NCBI RefSeq assembly: GCF_015476235.1
Contig: NZ_CP064338.1
Coordinates: 2,170,001-2,234,000 of the forward strand
DNA from: Caldimonas thermodepolymerans
Lineage (GTDB): Bacteria; Pseudomonadota; Gammaproteobacteria; Burkholderiales; Burkholderiaceae_C
Direction: 5' to 3'
Length of the DNA: 64,000 bases
The stretch's first letter is position 1; the number at the start of each line of letters is the position of its first letter. The notes under the pieces were generated by a model. That model saw nothing but the letters and a program-made list of their open reading frames with translations. It was not told the origin of the DNA and searched no databases. The translations under genes and the position numbers were made by a program. Positions 8,797 to 17,979 of this stretch are shown one piece after another.

Positions 8797-11700
8797 TCTG
8801 CGCCCAGGCCTTCTCCAGCCGCTTGACCGACACCGGCTGCGGGGTGCGCAGTTCCTGCGCGAACAGCCCCACCCGCAGCTCCTCGAGCAGCCAGCGGAAC
8901 TCCTGCAGCCGCGTGTCGGGCGCGCCCTTGCGCTCGGCCAGCGCGCGCAGGTAGCGCTGCTCCAGCGGGCGCAGCTCGGCCAGGCGCTGGGCGTCGCGCG
9001 CCGGGTCGGCACGCAGCTTGTCCAGCCGCATCTGCACGCCCTTGAGGTAGCGCACGAAGTGCTGCAGCTGGGCGTACGGCGTCGTGACGAGGAAGCGCTT
9101 GGGCATCAGCCGCTGCAGCTGGGCGGCGATGTCGTCGGCCACCTCCTTGGGCGGGCGCGCGTCCTTGAGCTTGCGCTGCGCGGCCTGGTGCTCGACGAGG
9201 ATGGCACCTGCCAGGCGCGCGATCTCCTGCGCGATCAGGTTCAGCCGCGTGCGCCCTTCGTCGATGCGCGCCTTGAACGAGGCCTCGTCGGCCGGCAGCG
9301 GCTCCTGCAGGAAGGCGCGGTCCAGCGCCAGCTCGACGATCTGCTCGCGCAGCTCGTCGGCCGTGCCCAGGCTCATGTAGGCCACGGCCATCTTCTGCAG
9401 GTCGGGGATGTTCTTCTCGAGGTACTTGAGCGGTTCCTTGAGCTGCAGCGCGACCAGCCGGCGCAGCCCGGCGCGGTGGCGTGCGGCGGCCACCTCGGGC
9501 TCGTCGAACACCTCGATCTCGACATGCGTGCCCTTGTCGATCAGCGCCGGGAAGCCCACCAGCGACTGGCTGCCGCGGCGCACCTCCATCAGCTCGGGCA
9601 GCTCGCCGAAGGTCCAGGCGGTGTACTTCGCCTGCGCCTCCACGGCCGGCTGCGCGGGCTCAGGGCGTGCCGCGGGCCTCGCGTCGCCGGCGGCGGCCGG
9701 CGCCGGAGCCGGCGCGTCGGCGGGCCGGGACGGCTGCAGCTTCAGCGCCGCAAGCGCCTGGAAGGCACTGCGCGCCCGGGAGCCCAGCTCGGCCTTCAAC
9801 GCCGCGAGGTTGCGCCCCATGCCGAGCTGCCGCCCGTGCTCGTCGACGACGCGGAAGTTCATGAACAGGTGCGGCGACAGCGTCTCGAGCTTGAAGTCGC
9901 CGCGCTTGACGTCCAGCTGCGTGCGCTCGCGCACCGACTTCAGCAGCGCCTCCATCAGGCTGCCCTGGCCGAACTCGACCGAGCCGACGAACTGCTCGAC
10001 GTACTCGGGCAGCGGCACCAGCCGCGCGCGCGGCTTCTGGTGCAGGCTCTTGACCAGCGCCAGCACCTTGTCCTTGAGCATGCCGGGCACCAGCCACTCG
10101 CAGCGCTCCTCGCTGACCTGGTTGAGCGCGAAGATCGGCACCGTCACCGTGACGCCGTCCTTGGGATCGCCCGGGTCGTGCAGGTAGCTGACGCTGCAGT
10201 CGACCCCGCCCAGGCGGATCGTCTTGGGGAACGCCGCGGTGGTGATGCCGGCCGCCTCGTGGCGCATCAGCTCCTCGCGGGTGAGCATCAGCAGCCTGGG
10301 CCGGCGGCGGCTCTCCTCGCGGTACCAGCGCTCGAAGGTGGCGCCGCTGGTCACGTCGGCCGGGACCTGCTGGTCGTAGAAGGCGTAGATCAGCTCGTCG
10401 TCGACCAGCACGTCCTGGCGGCGCGACTTGTGTTCCAGCTCCTCGACCTGGCGCACCATCTTCTGGTTGTGCGCGAGGAACGGCAGCCGCGTGTCCCACT
10501 CGCCGTGGACCAGCGCCTCGCGGATGAAGATCTCGCGCGCGCCGGCCGGATCGACCTTGCCGTAGTTGACGCGGCGGTCGTTGTAGATCACGAGGCCGTA
10601 GAGCGTGGCGCGCTCGACGGCGACCACTTCGGCGCGCTTCTTCTCCCAGTGCGGGTCGAGCAGCTGCTTCTTCAGCAGGTGGCCGGCGAGGCCCGGGATC
10701 CACTCGGGCTGGATCGCGGCGATGCCGCGCGCGTACAGCCGGGTCGTCTCCACCAGCTCCGCCGCGACGATCCAGCGCCCCGGCCGCTTCGACAGGTGCG
10801 CGCCGGGATGGCGCCAGAACTTGATGCCGCGCGCACCCAGGTACCACTCGTCCTCGTCGCTCTTGATGCCGATGTTGCCCAGCAGGCCGGACAGCATCGC
10901 CAGGTGGATCTGCTCGTAGGTGGCCGGCAGCGTGTTGAGCCGCCAGCCGTGCTCGGCCACCACGGTGTGCAGCTGCGAATGGATGTCGCGCCACTCGCGC
11001 ACGCGCCGCGGGCTGATGAAGTGGTCGCGCAGCAGCTGCTCGTAGCGCCGGTTGGACAGCCTGGGCGCGTTGCCCTGCCCGCCGCGCGACTCGTCCAGCC
11101 ACTTCCACAGCTTGAGATAGCCCATGAACTCGGACTTCTCGTCGTCGAACTTGCGGTGCTTCTCGTCGGCGGCCTGCTGCTGCTCGAGCGGGCGGTCGCG
11201 CACGTCCTGCACGCTCAGGGCGCTGGCAATGACGAGCACCTCGGCGAGCGACTGGCGCTCGCGCGCCTCCAGGATCATGCGGCCGATGCGCGGGTCCAGC
11301 GGCAGCTTCGCCAGCTCGCGGCCGATCGCGGTCAGCTCGTTGTGCTCGTCGACCGCGTTCAGCTCGGCCAGCAGCTGGTAGCCGTCGGCGATCGCGCGGC
11401 GCGGCGGCGGCTCGATGAAGGGGAAGTCCTCGACGTTGCCCAGCCCGAGCGACTTCATGCGCAGGATCACCCCGGCCAGCGAGGAGCGCAGGATCTCCGG
11501 GTCGGTGAAGCGCGGGCGGCTGGCGAAGTCCTGCTCGTCGTAGAGGCGGATGCAGATGCCGTTGGCAACCCGCCCGCAGCGACCGGCGCGCTGGTTGGCC
11601 GCGGCCTGGCTGACCGGCTCGACCTGCAGCTGCTCGACCTTGTTGCGGTAGCTGTAGCGCTTGACGCGTGCCAGCCCCGAGTCGATCACGTAGCGGATGC

Positions 11701-12676
11701 CGGGCACCGTCAGCGAGGTCTCGGCGACGTTGGTCGCCAGCACGATGCGCGGCGCACCGCCCGGCTCGAAGACCCGGTCCTGCTCCTGCTGGCTCAGGCG
11801 CGCGTACAGCGGCAGGATCTCCACGCCCGGCGGGTGGTGCTTGCGCAGGTGCTCGGCCGCGTCACGGATCTCGCGCTCGCCGGGCAGGAACACCAGCACG
11901 TCGCCCGGCCCCTCGCGCCAGAGCTCGTCCACCGCGTCGGCGATGGCGTCGTTGAGGTCGTAGTCGCGGTCCTCCTCGAACGGGCGCCAGCGCTGCTCGA
12001 CCGGATACAGGCGCCCCGAGACGTGGATCACCGGCGCCGGCCCACGCGCCGAGGCGAAATGCTGCGCGAAGCGCTCGGCGTCGATGGTGGCCGAGGTGAC
12101 GATGACCTTCAGATCGGGCCGGTGCGGCAGGATCTGGCGCAGGTAGCCGAGCAGGAAGTCGATGTTGAGGCTGCGCTCGTGCGCCTCGTCGATGATCAGC
12201 GTGTCGTAGGCCTTGAGCAGCGGGTCGGTCTGCGTCTCGGCCAGCAGGATGCCGTCGGTCATCAGCTTGACGCTGGCGCCCGGCGACAGCCGGTCCTGGA
12301 AGCGCACCTTGTAGCCGACGATCTCGCCCAGCGGCGAGTTCAGCTCCTGCGCGATGCGCTTGGCGACGCTGGAGGCCGCGATGCGCCGCGGCTGCGTGTG
12401 GCCGATCAGCCCGCGGCCGCCGGCGCCCAGGCCGCGGCCCAGCGCCAGCGCGATCTTGGGCAGCTGGGTGGTCTTGCCCGAGCCGGTCTCGCCGCTGACG
12501 ATGACCACCTGGTGCTGCTCGATCGCGCGCGCGATCTCCTCGCGCCGGGCGCTGACCGGCAGCGATTCGGGAAAGGTGATCGGAGGAATCGGGTGGGCCT
12601 GCCGCGCCGGCCGCGCACCCGGCCCGTGCTTCGACCGTGCTGGCGGCGCAGGCAACGACTGCCGGGAATCCGTCAT
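8786..12676 (-). CDS. hrpA: ATP-dependent RNA helicase HrpA (DEAH box)
   Basis: A 1296-residue DEAH-box RNA helicase, almost exactly the length of E. coli HrpA (1300). Walker A GETGSGKT is at 62-69, DEAH at 163-166, SATID follows, and QRAGRCGR (motif VI) is present. Helicase-associated and OB domains follow, then the long C-terminal DUF3418-type extension typical of HrpA. The family unwinds mRNA secondary structure and rescues stalled ribosomes. The start MTDSRQ at 12676 is preferred over an upstream in-frame ATG at 12766, which would lie inside the divergent argA. The promoter region of 67 bp is shared with argA. Confidence 0.95.
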   Translation of the reverse strand: MTDSRQSLPAPPARSKHGPGARPARQAHPIPPITFPESLPVSARREEIARAIEQHQVVIVSGETGSGKTTQLPKIALALGRGLGAGGRGLIGHTQPRRIAASSVAKRIAQELNSPLGEIVGYKVRFQDRLSPGASVKLMTDGILLAETQTDPLLKAYDTLIIDEAHERSLNIDFLLGYLRQILPHRPDLKVIVTSATIDAERFAQHFASARGPAPVIHVSGRLYPVEQRWRPFEEDRDYDLNDAIADAVDELWREGPGDVLVFLPGEREIRDAAEHLRKHHPPGVEILPLYARLSQQEQDRVFEPGGAPRIVLATNVAETSLTVPGIRYVIDSGLARVKRYSYRNKVEQLQVEPVSQAAANQRAGRCGRVANGICIRLYDEQDFASRPRFTDPEILRSSLAGVILRMKSLGLGNVEDFPFIEPPPRRAIADGYQLLAELNAVDEHNELTAIGRELAKLPLDPRIGRMILEARERQSLAEVLVIASALSVQDVRDRPLEQQQAADEKHRKFDDEKSEFMGYLKLWKWLDESRGGQGNAPRLSNRRYEQLLRDHFISPRRVREWRDIHSQLHTVVAEHGWRLNTLPATYEQIHLAMLSGLLGNIGIKSDEDEWYLGARGIKFWRHPGAHLSKRPGRWIVAAELVETTRLYARGIAAIQPEWIPGLAGHLLKKQLLDPHWEKKRAEVVAVERATLYGLVIYNDRRVNYGKVDPAGAREIFIREALVHGEWDTRLPFLAHNQKMVRQVEELEHKSRRQDVLVDDELIYAFYDQQVPADVTSGATFERWYREESRRRPRLLMLTREELMRHEAAGITTAAFPKTIRLGGVDCSVSYLHDPGDPKDGVTVTVPIFALNQVSEERCEWLVPGMLKDKVLALVKSLHQKPRARLVPLPEYVEQFVGSVEFGQGSLMEALLKSVRERTQLDVKRGDFKLETLSPHLFMNFRVVDEHGRQLGMGRNLAALKAELGSRARSAFQALAALKLQPSRPADAPAPAPAAAGDARPAARPEPAQPAVEAQAKYTAWTFGELPELMEVRRGSQSLVGFPALIDKGTHVEIEVFDEPEVAAARHRAGLRRLVALQLKEPLKYLEKNIPDLQKMAVAYMSLGTADELREQIVELALDRAFLQEPLPADEASFKARIDEGRTRLNLIAQEIARLAGAILVEHQAAQRKLKDARPPKEVADDIAAQLQRLMPKRFLVTTPYAQLQHFVRYLKGVQMRLDKLRADPARDAQRLAELRPLEQRYLRALAERKGAPDTRLQEFRWLLEELRVGLFAQELRTPQPVSVKRLEKAWAQINA

Positions 12677-12743
12677 CGAAGGGGTTCGTGCAAAATCGTC
12701 GATTATTTCAAAAGCCGTTTGCTTCGCGCTGCAGAGCCCGCCG

Positions 12744-14084
12744 ATGAACCTTGTCTTCCCGCACACCTTCGTTCCGTGGTTTCGCTCGGTGGCGCCCTAT
12801 ATCCACGCCTACAAGGGGGACACCTTCGTCGTCGCGATGGCCGGCGAAGGCATCGCCGCCGGCAAGCTCAACGCCTTCGTCCAGGACCTGGCGATCATGC
12901 ATGCCATGGGCATCAAGCTCGTGCTGGTGCACGGCTTCCGGCCGCAGGTGAACGAGCAGCTCAAGGCCAAGGGTCATCCCGCGCGCTTCTCGCACGGCAT
13001 CCGCATCACCGACGCAGTGGCGCTGGACTGCGCGCAGGAGGCCGCCGGCCAGCTGCGCTTCGAGATCGAGGCCGCCTTCTCGCAGGGGCTGCCCAACACG
13101 CCGATGGCCAATGCGACGGTGCGCGTGGTCTCGGGCAACTTCCTGACCGCGCGCCCGGTGGGCGTGGTCGACGGCATCGACTTCCAGCACAGCGGCGTCG
13201 TGCGCAAGGTCGACGGCATGGCGATCCGGCGCGCGCTGGACACCGGCGCGGTGGTGCTGCTGTCGCCGTTCGGCTTCTCGCCCACCGGCGAGGCCTTCAA
13301 CCTCACGATGGAGGACGTGGCCACCAGCACCGCGATCGCGCTGCAGGCCGACAAGCTGCTGTTCCTCACCGAGATCCCCGGCATCCGCGAGAACCCGGAC
13401 GACCCGGACAGCCCGATCGACACCGAGATGTCGCTGGCCGAGGCCGAGCGGCTGCTCGCCTCGCTGCCGGCACCGCACCAGCCCACCGACACGGCGTTCT
13501 ACCTGCAGCACTGCATCAAGGCCTGCCGCGCCGGCGTCGAGCGCAGCCACATCCTGCCGTTCTCGGTGGACGGCGCGCTGCTGATGGAGGTCTACACCCA
13601 CGACGGCATCGGCACGATGATCGTCGACGAGAAGCTCGAGAGCCTGCGCGAGGCCACCGCCGACGACGTGGGCGGCATCCTGCAGCTGATCGAGCCCTTC
13701 GAGCGCGACGGCACGCTGGTCAAGCGCTCGCGCACGGAGATCGAGCGCGACATCTCCTACTACACCGTCATCGAGCACGACGGCGTGATCTTCGGGTGCG
13801 CGGCGCTCTATCCCTACCCCGAGGCGCGCACCGGCGAGATGGCCGCGCTGACCATCTCGCCGCAGGTGCAGGGCCAGGGCGACGGCGAGCGCATCCTCAA
13901 GCGCATCGAGCAGCGCGCCAAGGCCATGGGCCTGGAGAGCATCTTCGTGCTCACCACGCGCACGATGCACTGGTTCATCAAGCGCGGCTTCCAGCAGGTC
14001 GACCCCGACTGGCTGCCCGAGGCGCGCAAGCGCAAGTACGACTGGGACCGGCGCTCGCAGGTGCTGGTCAAGCGGCTCACCTGA
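12744..14084 (+). CDS. argA: N-acetylglutamate synthase
   Basis: First enzyme of arginine biosynthesis: acetyl-CoA plus L-glutamate give N-acetylglutamate. The 446-residue protein has an N-terminal amino-acid-kinase fold (FVVAMAGEGIAAGK, LVLVHGFRPQVNE, residues about 20-290), which binds the feedback inhibitor arginine. A C-terminal GNAT acetyltransferase domain follows (YPYPEARTGEMAALTISPQ, QGQGDGERILKRIEQ, about 300-446). This two-domain layout is the classical ArgA. Longer in-frame upstream starts were rejected because they run into hrpA. The Fe(2+)-trafficking gene starts 36 bp downstream and is probably co-transcribed. Confidence 0.95.
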   Translation: MNLVFPHTFVPWFRSVAPYIHAYKGDTFVVAMAGEGIAAGKLNAFVQDLAIMHAMGIKLVLVHGFRPQVNEQLKAKGHPARFSHGIRITDAVALDCAQEAAGQLRFEIEAAFSQGLPNTPMANATVRVVSGNFLTARPVGVVDGIDFQHSGVVRKVDGMAIRRALDTGAVVLLSPFGFSPTGEAFNLTMEDVATSTAIALQADKLLFLTEIPGIRENPDDPDSPIDTEMSLAEAERLLASLPAPHQPTDTAFYLQHCIKACRAGVERSHILPFSVDGALLMEVYTHDGIGTMIVDEKLESLREATADDVGGILQLIEPFERDGTLVKRSRTEIERDISYYTVIEHDGVIFGCAALYPYPEARTGEMAALTISPQVQGQGDGERILKRIEQRAKAMGLESIFVLTTRTMHWFIKRGFQQVDPDWLPEARKRKYDWDRRSQVLVKRLT

Positions 14085-14120
14085 GCCGGCCTTCCCCCAC
14101 GACAACCACAGGAGTCCGAC

Positions 14121-14399
14121 ATGCCCCGCATGGTGCAATGCGTCCATCTGAAGAAGGAGGCCGAAGGCCTCGATTTCCCGCCCTACCCGGGTGAACTGGG
14201 CAAGCGCATCTACGAGAACGTCAGCAAGGAAGCCTGGCAGGGCTGGCTGCGCCACCAGACCATGCTGGTCAACGAGAACCGGCTCAACCTGGCCGACCAG
14301 CGCGCCCGCCAGTACCTGGCGCGCCAGATGGAAAGGTATTTCTTCGGCGACGGCGCCGAACAACCGGCCGGCTACGTGCCGCCGGCCAACAACGGCTGA
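14121..14399 (+). CDS. yggX: Probable Fe(2+)-trafficking protein (YggX)
   Basis: A 92-residue YggX-family protein: [19 protein letters not shown] with the family's single N-terminal Cys, [19 protein letters not shown], and the C-terminal helix with MERYFFG. The family protects iron-sulfur clusters from oxidative damage and helps move Fe(II). A strong Shine-Dalgarno (ACAGGAG) lies 6 bp upstream. Its stop abuts the stop of the convergent receiver-like gene without spacing. Confidence 0.95.
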   Translation: MPRMVQCVHLKKEAEGLDFPPYPGELGKRIYENVSKEAWQGWLRHQTMLVNENRLNLADQRARQYLARQMERYFFGDGAEQPAGYVPPANNG

Positions 14400-14912
14400 T
14401 CAGCCGAACAGCGAGGGAGGGCGCAGCCCGGCCGGCAGCTGCTCCAGGCGCAGCGGCCGCGACAGCTGCCGTTGCAGCGCCCGCGGGTGCAGCGGCTTGA
14501 GCAGCCAGTGCGCCCCCGCCAGGGCCCCGCGCAGCCGCCAGCGCCGGCCCTGCCCCGGCGAACCCACCACCAGCACCTCAGGCGGCGCCCAGCACGGATG
14601 CGGGCGCCGCAGCTGGCGACACAAGGGCAGCGTCGCTTCTCCCAGCACGTCGGCATCGATGACGACCAGGTGCACCTCGTTCTGGGCGCAATGGTCGATC
14701 GCCTGCTCGACCGCCTCGGTTTCCCACACCTCGACCCGGTGCAGGCTCAGGCGCGTGCGCAGGTACAGGCGCTCTTCCCGCTCGCATCCCACCAGCAATG
14801 CACGTGGTTGCCATTCCAGTGCCGGCAAGGTGCTGACCTTGGCATGCCGGCGCACGCGCATCCGGCGACCGCCGCTGCTGGGATGGGGTTGGCTGCTGCT
14901 CACGCCGGGCAT
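14400..14912 (-). CDS. Degenerate response-regulator receiver-like protein
   Basis: About 170 residues in a CheY-like fold with no output domain. RALLVGCEREERLYLRTRL is the beta-1 region, HLVVIDADVLGEA supplies the phospho-acceptor Asp, and HWLLKPLHP supplies the conserved Lys. The acidic pair expected after beta-1 is reduced to a Cys-Glu sequence, so Mg binding and phosphorylation may be weak or lost. An arginine-rich stretch (RRMRVRRHAK) precedes the domain. The start is uncertain: 14912 is used here, and 14984 or the ATG at 14861 are alternatives with no clear ribosome binding site for any. No kinase is adjacent. Function unknown. Confidence 0.6.
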   Translation of the reverse strand: MPGVSSSQPHPSSGGRRMRVRRHAKVSTLPALEWQPRALLVGCEREERLYLRTRLSLHRVEVWETEAVEQAIDHCAQNEVHLVVIDADVLGEATLPLCRQLRRPHPCWAPPEVLVVGSPGQGRRWRLRGALAGAHWLLKPLHPRALQRQLSRPLRLEQLPAGLRPPSLFG

Positions 14913-14993
14913 GATGGTCAGGGGTCTGCCACGCGACAAGCGGCAAAAGTCACACGAAGGCCCAGGGGTGGTTCGGGAGCTCAAGGAAATTCA

Positions 14994-15025
14994 TTGCGAG
15001 AATGATTCTTGTTTACTCCTACAAT
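14994..15025 (+). promoter_or_regulatory. Fur box over the promoter of the iron-binding protein gene
   Basis: GCGAGAATGATTCTTGT at 14997-15012 fits the 7-1-7 Fur operator (TGAGAATNATTCTCA) with one or two mismatches. A TACAAT -10 box follows at 15020-15025, so Fur-Fe(II) would block RNA polymerase. Thirty bases downstream is the start of the ferric-iron binding protein, which agrees with iron repression. Confidence 0.72.
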
Positions 15026-15055
15026 ACGCTCAGTTCCCAACTAGGAGATCTCCCG

Positions 15056-16096
15056 ATGCGCCGTGTTGCCATCTCCCTGTCTGCCCTTGCGCTGGCCGCC
15101 ACGCTGGGTGCGCCTGCCGCCGCGCAGGAGCAGGTGCTGAACCTGTATTCCGCCCGTCACTACCAGACCGACGAGGCGCTGTACGCCAACTTCACCAAGG
15201 CCACCGGCATCCGCATCAACCGCGTCGAGGCGGACGACGCCGGCATCATCGCGCGGCTCCGCAGCGAGGGTGCGGCCAGCCCGGCGGACGTGATCCTGCT
15301 GGTCGATGCCGCCCGCCTGTGGCGGGCCGAGCAGGAGGGCCTGTTCCAGCCGGTACGCTCGGCCGTGCTGGAGCAGCGCATTCCCGCCAACCTGCGCAGC
15401 GAGGACAAGGGCGAAGGTTCGGCCTGGTTCGGTTTCTCGACGCGTGCCCGCGTGATCGTCTACAACAAGATCAAGGTCAAACGGGCCGACGTCGATACCT
15501 ACGAGGAACTGGCCGACCCGAAAAACAAGGGCAAGGTCTGCACCCGCTCCGGTTCGCACCCGTACAACCTTTCGCTCATCGGTGCCTTGATGGAACACCT
15601 GGGCCCGGAAAAGACCGAGGAATGGGCCAAGGGGGTGGTCGCCAACATGGCACGCGATCCGAAAGGCGGCGATACCGACCAGATCCGCGCCGTCGCCAGC
15701 GGCGAATGCGCGGTGGCGCTGTCCAACAGCTATTACTACGCGCGCCTGATGCGCTCGAAGAAGCCCGAGGACCGCGCGGTGGTCGAGAAGACCGGGGTGG
15801 TGTTCCCCAACCAGCAAAGCTGGGGCACGCACGTCAACGTCGCGGGCGGCGCCGTGGCCCGTCACGCAAAGAACCGCGAGGCGGCGATCAAGTTCCTGGA
15901 ATACCTCGCCAGTGACGAGGCGCAGGTTTACTTTGCCAACGGTAACAATGAATATCCGGCCGTGCCGACCGTGAAGGTGCCGAACCCGGCCCTGGACTCG
16001 ATGGGCGAATTCAAGACGGAACTGATCCCGATCTCGGTGGTAGGCGCAAACACGGCCAAGGTGCAGCAGATGCTGGACCGCGTGGGCTTCAAGTAA
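15056..16096 (+). CDS. Fe(3+) ABC transporter periplasmic binding protein (FbpA/FutA type)
   Basis: A 346-residue extracellular solute-binding protein with a Sec signal peptide (about residues 1-22, cleaved near AAA/QEQ). The mature start VLNLYSARHYQTDEALY, with its paired His-Tyr, is typical of ferric-binding FutA/FbpA proteins. The SNSYYYARL segment (Tyr 226-228) supplies the iron-coordinating tyrosines of this family. The start at 15056 has AGGAG 9 bp upstream; an in-frame ATG at 15002 lies inside the Fur box and is rejected. No permease or ATPase gene is adjacent, so FbpBC must be elsewhere. A terminator follows. Confidence 0.9.
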   Translation: MRRVAISLSALALAATLGAPAAAQEQVLNLYSARHYQTDEALYANFTKATGIRINRVEADDAGIIARLRSEGAASPADVILLVDAARLWRAEQEGLFQPVRSAVLEQRIPANLRSEDKGEGSAWFGFSTRARVIVYNKIKVKRADVDTYEELADPKNKGKVCTRSGSHPYNLSLIGALMEHLGPEKTEEWAKGVVANMARDPKGGDTDQIRAVASGECAVALSNSYYYARLMRSKKPEDRAVVEKTGVVFPNQQSWGTHVNVAGGAVARHAKNREAAIKFLEYLASDEAQVYFANGNNEYPAVPTVKVPNPALDSMGEFKTELIPISVVGANTAKVQQMLDRVGFK

Positions 16097-16119
16097 TCCC
16101 TGCCCTCGCCTCCTGCCTG

Positions 16120-16152
16120 GACGCCCGCCCGGTTCGCCGCGCGGGCGTCTTT
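16120..16152 (+). terminator. Rho-independent terminator after the iron-binding protein gene
   Basis: GACGCCCGC at 16120-16128 pairs with GCGGGCGTC at 16141-16149, followed by a short T run (TCTTTG). It lies 23 bp after the stop codon. Confidence 0.75.
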
Positions 16153-16219
16153 GCATCCACCGAAATATCCTGCACTGCGGAATTCACCCGGGGGCAAATC
16201 AGGCTGTCTCCGATATCGC

Positions 16220-16248
16220 TTGCACCCCGATATGGGGCGCAGTATTAT
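16220..16248 (+). promoter_or_regulatory. Sigma-70 promoter of the H-NS gene
   Basis: TTGCAC at 16220-16225 and TATTAT at 16243-16248 are separated by exactly 17 bp. They lie about 50 bp before the H-NS start codon. The stretch is clearly richer in A+T than its surroundings. Confidence 0.65.
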
Positions 16249-16298
16249 CGCGCCGTTCGTACAGCCCACTTCCTCCAACCATTGCAGAGCATATTCGT

Positions 16299-16604
16299 AT
16301 GGCAACCTACCAGGAACTCCTTGCACAGAAGGCCGAGCTCGAAAAGCAAATCGAGAACGCGCGCAAACAGGAGATTGCCGATGCAATCGCCCAGATCCGG
16401 TCGCTGATGGCGCAGTACGGTCTCACCCTGGCTGACCTGGGCAGCAAAGTGGGAGGCAAGAGCAGCTCCACGAAGGGCAGCAAGGTGGCGCCGAAATACC
16501 GCAACAAGGAGACCGGTGAAACCTGGACCGGTCGCGGCCGTCAGCCGAAATGGGTGGAGCAGGCCCTGGCCTCCGGCAAAACCCTGGAAGACCTCGCGAT
16601 CTGA
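16299..16604 (+). CDS. H-NS family nucleoid protein
   Basis: A 101-residue H-NS-type protein. The N-terminal half (ATYQELLAQKAELEKQIENA) is a coiled-coil dimerisation region. The C-terminal half holds the DNA-binding signature TWTGRGRQPKWVEQAL (residues about 75-92). It has the short beta-proteobacterial form seen in Bordetella BpH3 and Ralstonia relatives. It would bind AT-rich DNA and silence or bridge it. It has its own promoter and terminator, so it is monocistronic. Confidence 0.93.
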   Translation: MATYQELLAQKAELEKQIENARKQEIADAIAQIRSLMAQYGLTLADLGSKVGGKSSSTKGSKVAPKYRNKETGETWTGRGRQPKWVEQALASGKTLEDLAI

Positions 16605-16622
16605 TCGCGTCTGCGTCCCGAT

Positions 16623-16651
16623 AAATGCCCGCCTCGTGCGGGCATTTGCTT
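16623..16651 (+). terminator. Rho-independent terminator after H-NS
   Basis: AAATGCCCGC (16623-16632) pairs with GCGGGCATTT (16638-16647) around a 5-base loop, followed by GCTTTCTT. It lies 18 bp after the stop. Confidence 0.85.
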
Positions 16652-16784
16652 TCTTCCCGCCTTTCCATCTCCCGACGCCGCGCGCGGCAGCCATGGCCCG
16701 CACAGGCAGCCCGGGACACCCCCACCCCGCCGGGCGGGCCTGCCGCCGTCGCGGGGCGCCTGCGCTTTCCGGCACAATCGCGCC

Positions 16785-17201
16785 ATGATCCGGCGACGCC
16801 GCTTTCCCCGCCTGGCCTTCTGGGCGCTGGCTGCCGCACTGCTGCTGAAGGCGGCGGTGCCGCTGCTGGCCGTCGGCGCGGCGCAGGCGCAGGGCCGCGC
16901 CCTGGTCGAGATCTGCACCGTCTACGGCCTGCAGACGGTGGCCCTCGACGAGATGCTCCCGACCGCGGCGGAGACCACCGACGCCGGACGCGACGACAGC
17001 GCCGCCCTGCCGGGCGGCGACCCCTGCGTCCTGACCGCGGCCCTGTCGCTCGCCACCCCGGCCCCGTCCGCGGCCGATCCGCTGGCCGTCGCCGCAGCCC
17101 GCGCGCCGCATCCACCGGCCCGGGCCCTGCCGGCCCCTGCGCGCGACCGCACCTTCGACTGGGCTGCGCGTCGCAAGCACGGCCCGCCGGTCCTCGCCTG
17201 A
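16785..17201 (+). CDS. DUF2946 family protein
   Basis: A 138-residue protein with a hydrophobic N-terminal segment (LAFWALAAALLLKAAVPLL) followed by VEICTVYGLQTVALDE, the usual DUF2946 core with its Cys. The C-terminal half is Ala/Pro-rich and poorly conserved. The family is regularly found beside copper proteins, and here the PCu(A)C copper chaperone gene follows 160 bp downstream, so a role in copper handling at the membrane is inferred. The exact role is not known. Confidence 0.75.
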   Translation: MIRRRRFPRLAFWALAAALLLKAAVPLLAVGAAQAQGRALVEICTVYGLQTVALDEMLPTAAETTDAGRDDSAALPGGDPCVLTAALSLATPAPSAADPLAVAAARAPHPPARALPAPARDRTFDWAARRKHGPPVLA

Positions 17202-17361
17202 GCCGACGCCAGCCCCGCCGCCGGCGCCCCGACGCACGCGGCGGCGCGCCGGCCACGCCTGCTTTCCGAAGCGAGCCGCGATGGGGACCGCACCAGCCCG
17301 TCGCTCGACCCGGGTCGTCCGGCTTGCCCTGCTCGCCTTGTCTCCAACGAGGACCAATGAC

Positions 17362-17868
17362 ATGAACCTGAACCTGCGATTTCCTTCCCTCGCCCTGGCG
17401 GCGCTGCTGGCCGCCTTCACCCTGCCCGCGGCGGCGCATGACTACCGCGTCGGCCCCCTGCACATCGACCATCCGTGGGCACGGCCCACGGTGCCCGGCC
17501 AGCAGTCCGGCGGGGCCTTCATGAAGATCGCCAACCGCGGCGAGGTGGACGACAAGCTGTTGTCCGCGCACTCGCCGGTGGCCGCATCGACCGAAGTGCA
17601 CAGCATGACGATGGACGGCCACGTGATGCGCATGCGCGAGATCCCCGAGCTGCCGGTGCCGGCCGGGCAGACCGTCGAGCTGCGACCGGGCGGCTACCAC
17701 GTCATGTTCATGGGGCTGCGCGCCCCGCTCAAGGCGGGCGAGAGCGTGCCGCTGACCTTGCGGTTCGAACGCGCCGGCGAGGTGACCGTGGCCGTGAAGG
17801 TCGAGATGCGCGCGCAACCGGCCCAGCCTGCCGGCGGGCACGGCACCGGCGGCCATCATCACCACTGA
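17362..17868 (+). CDS. Periplasmic copper chaperone PCu(A)C
   Basis: A 168-residue protein with a Sec signal (about residues 1-25). The mature protein has the H(M)X10MX21HXM copper motif: EVHSMTMDGHVMRMREI and, further on, GGYHVMFMGL. The family carries Cu(I) to the CuA centre of cytochrome oxidase. A His-rich tail (HGTGGHHHH) may store more copper. The start at 17362 opens the signal peptide; a longer in-frame start at 17281 would bury it. It follows DUF2946 and the two probably act together. Confidence 0.9.
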   Translation: MNLNLRFPSLALAALLAAFTLPAAAHDYRVGPLHIDHPWARPTVPGQQSGGAFMKIANRGEVDDKLLSAHSPVAASTEVHSMTMDGHVMRMREIPELPVPAGQTVELRPGGYHVMFMGLRAPLKAGESVPLTLRFERAGEVTVAVKVEMRAQPAQPAGGHGTGGHHHH

Positions 17869-17979
17869 GGAAGCGGCAGGCGGCGGTGTGCGCATCTCGC
17901 ACGACGAGGCGCGCGCCGCGCGTTGCGCATCCTGCCGATACAAGCACAGGTTGGCTGAATACCACCTAAAAATTGGCCC

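Noticed and set aside
12354-12743. N-terminal extension of argA by 130 codons
   Set aside because: It would lie wholly inside hrpA on the other strand, and the ArgA fold begins at 12744.
9059-14194. A 1711-codon plus-strand open frame opposite hrpA that runs into argA
   Set aside because: Low-complexity shadow frame; hrpA and argA explain both strands with conserved motifs.
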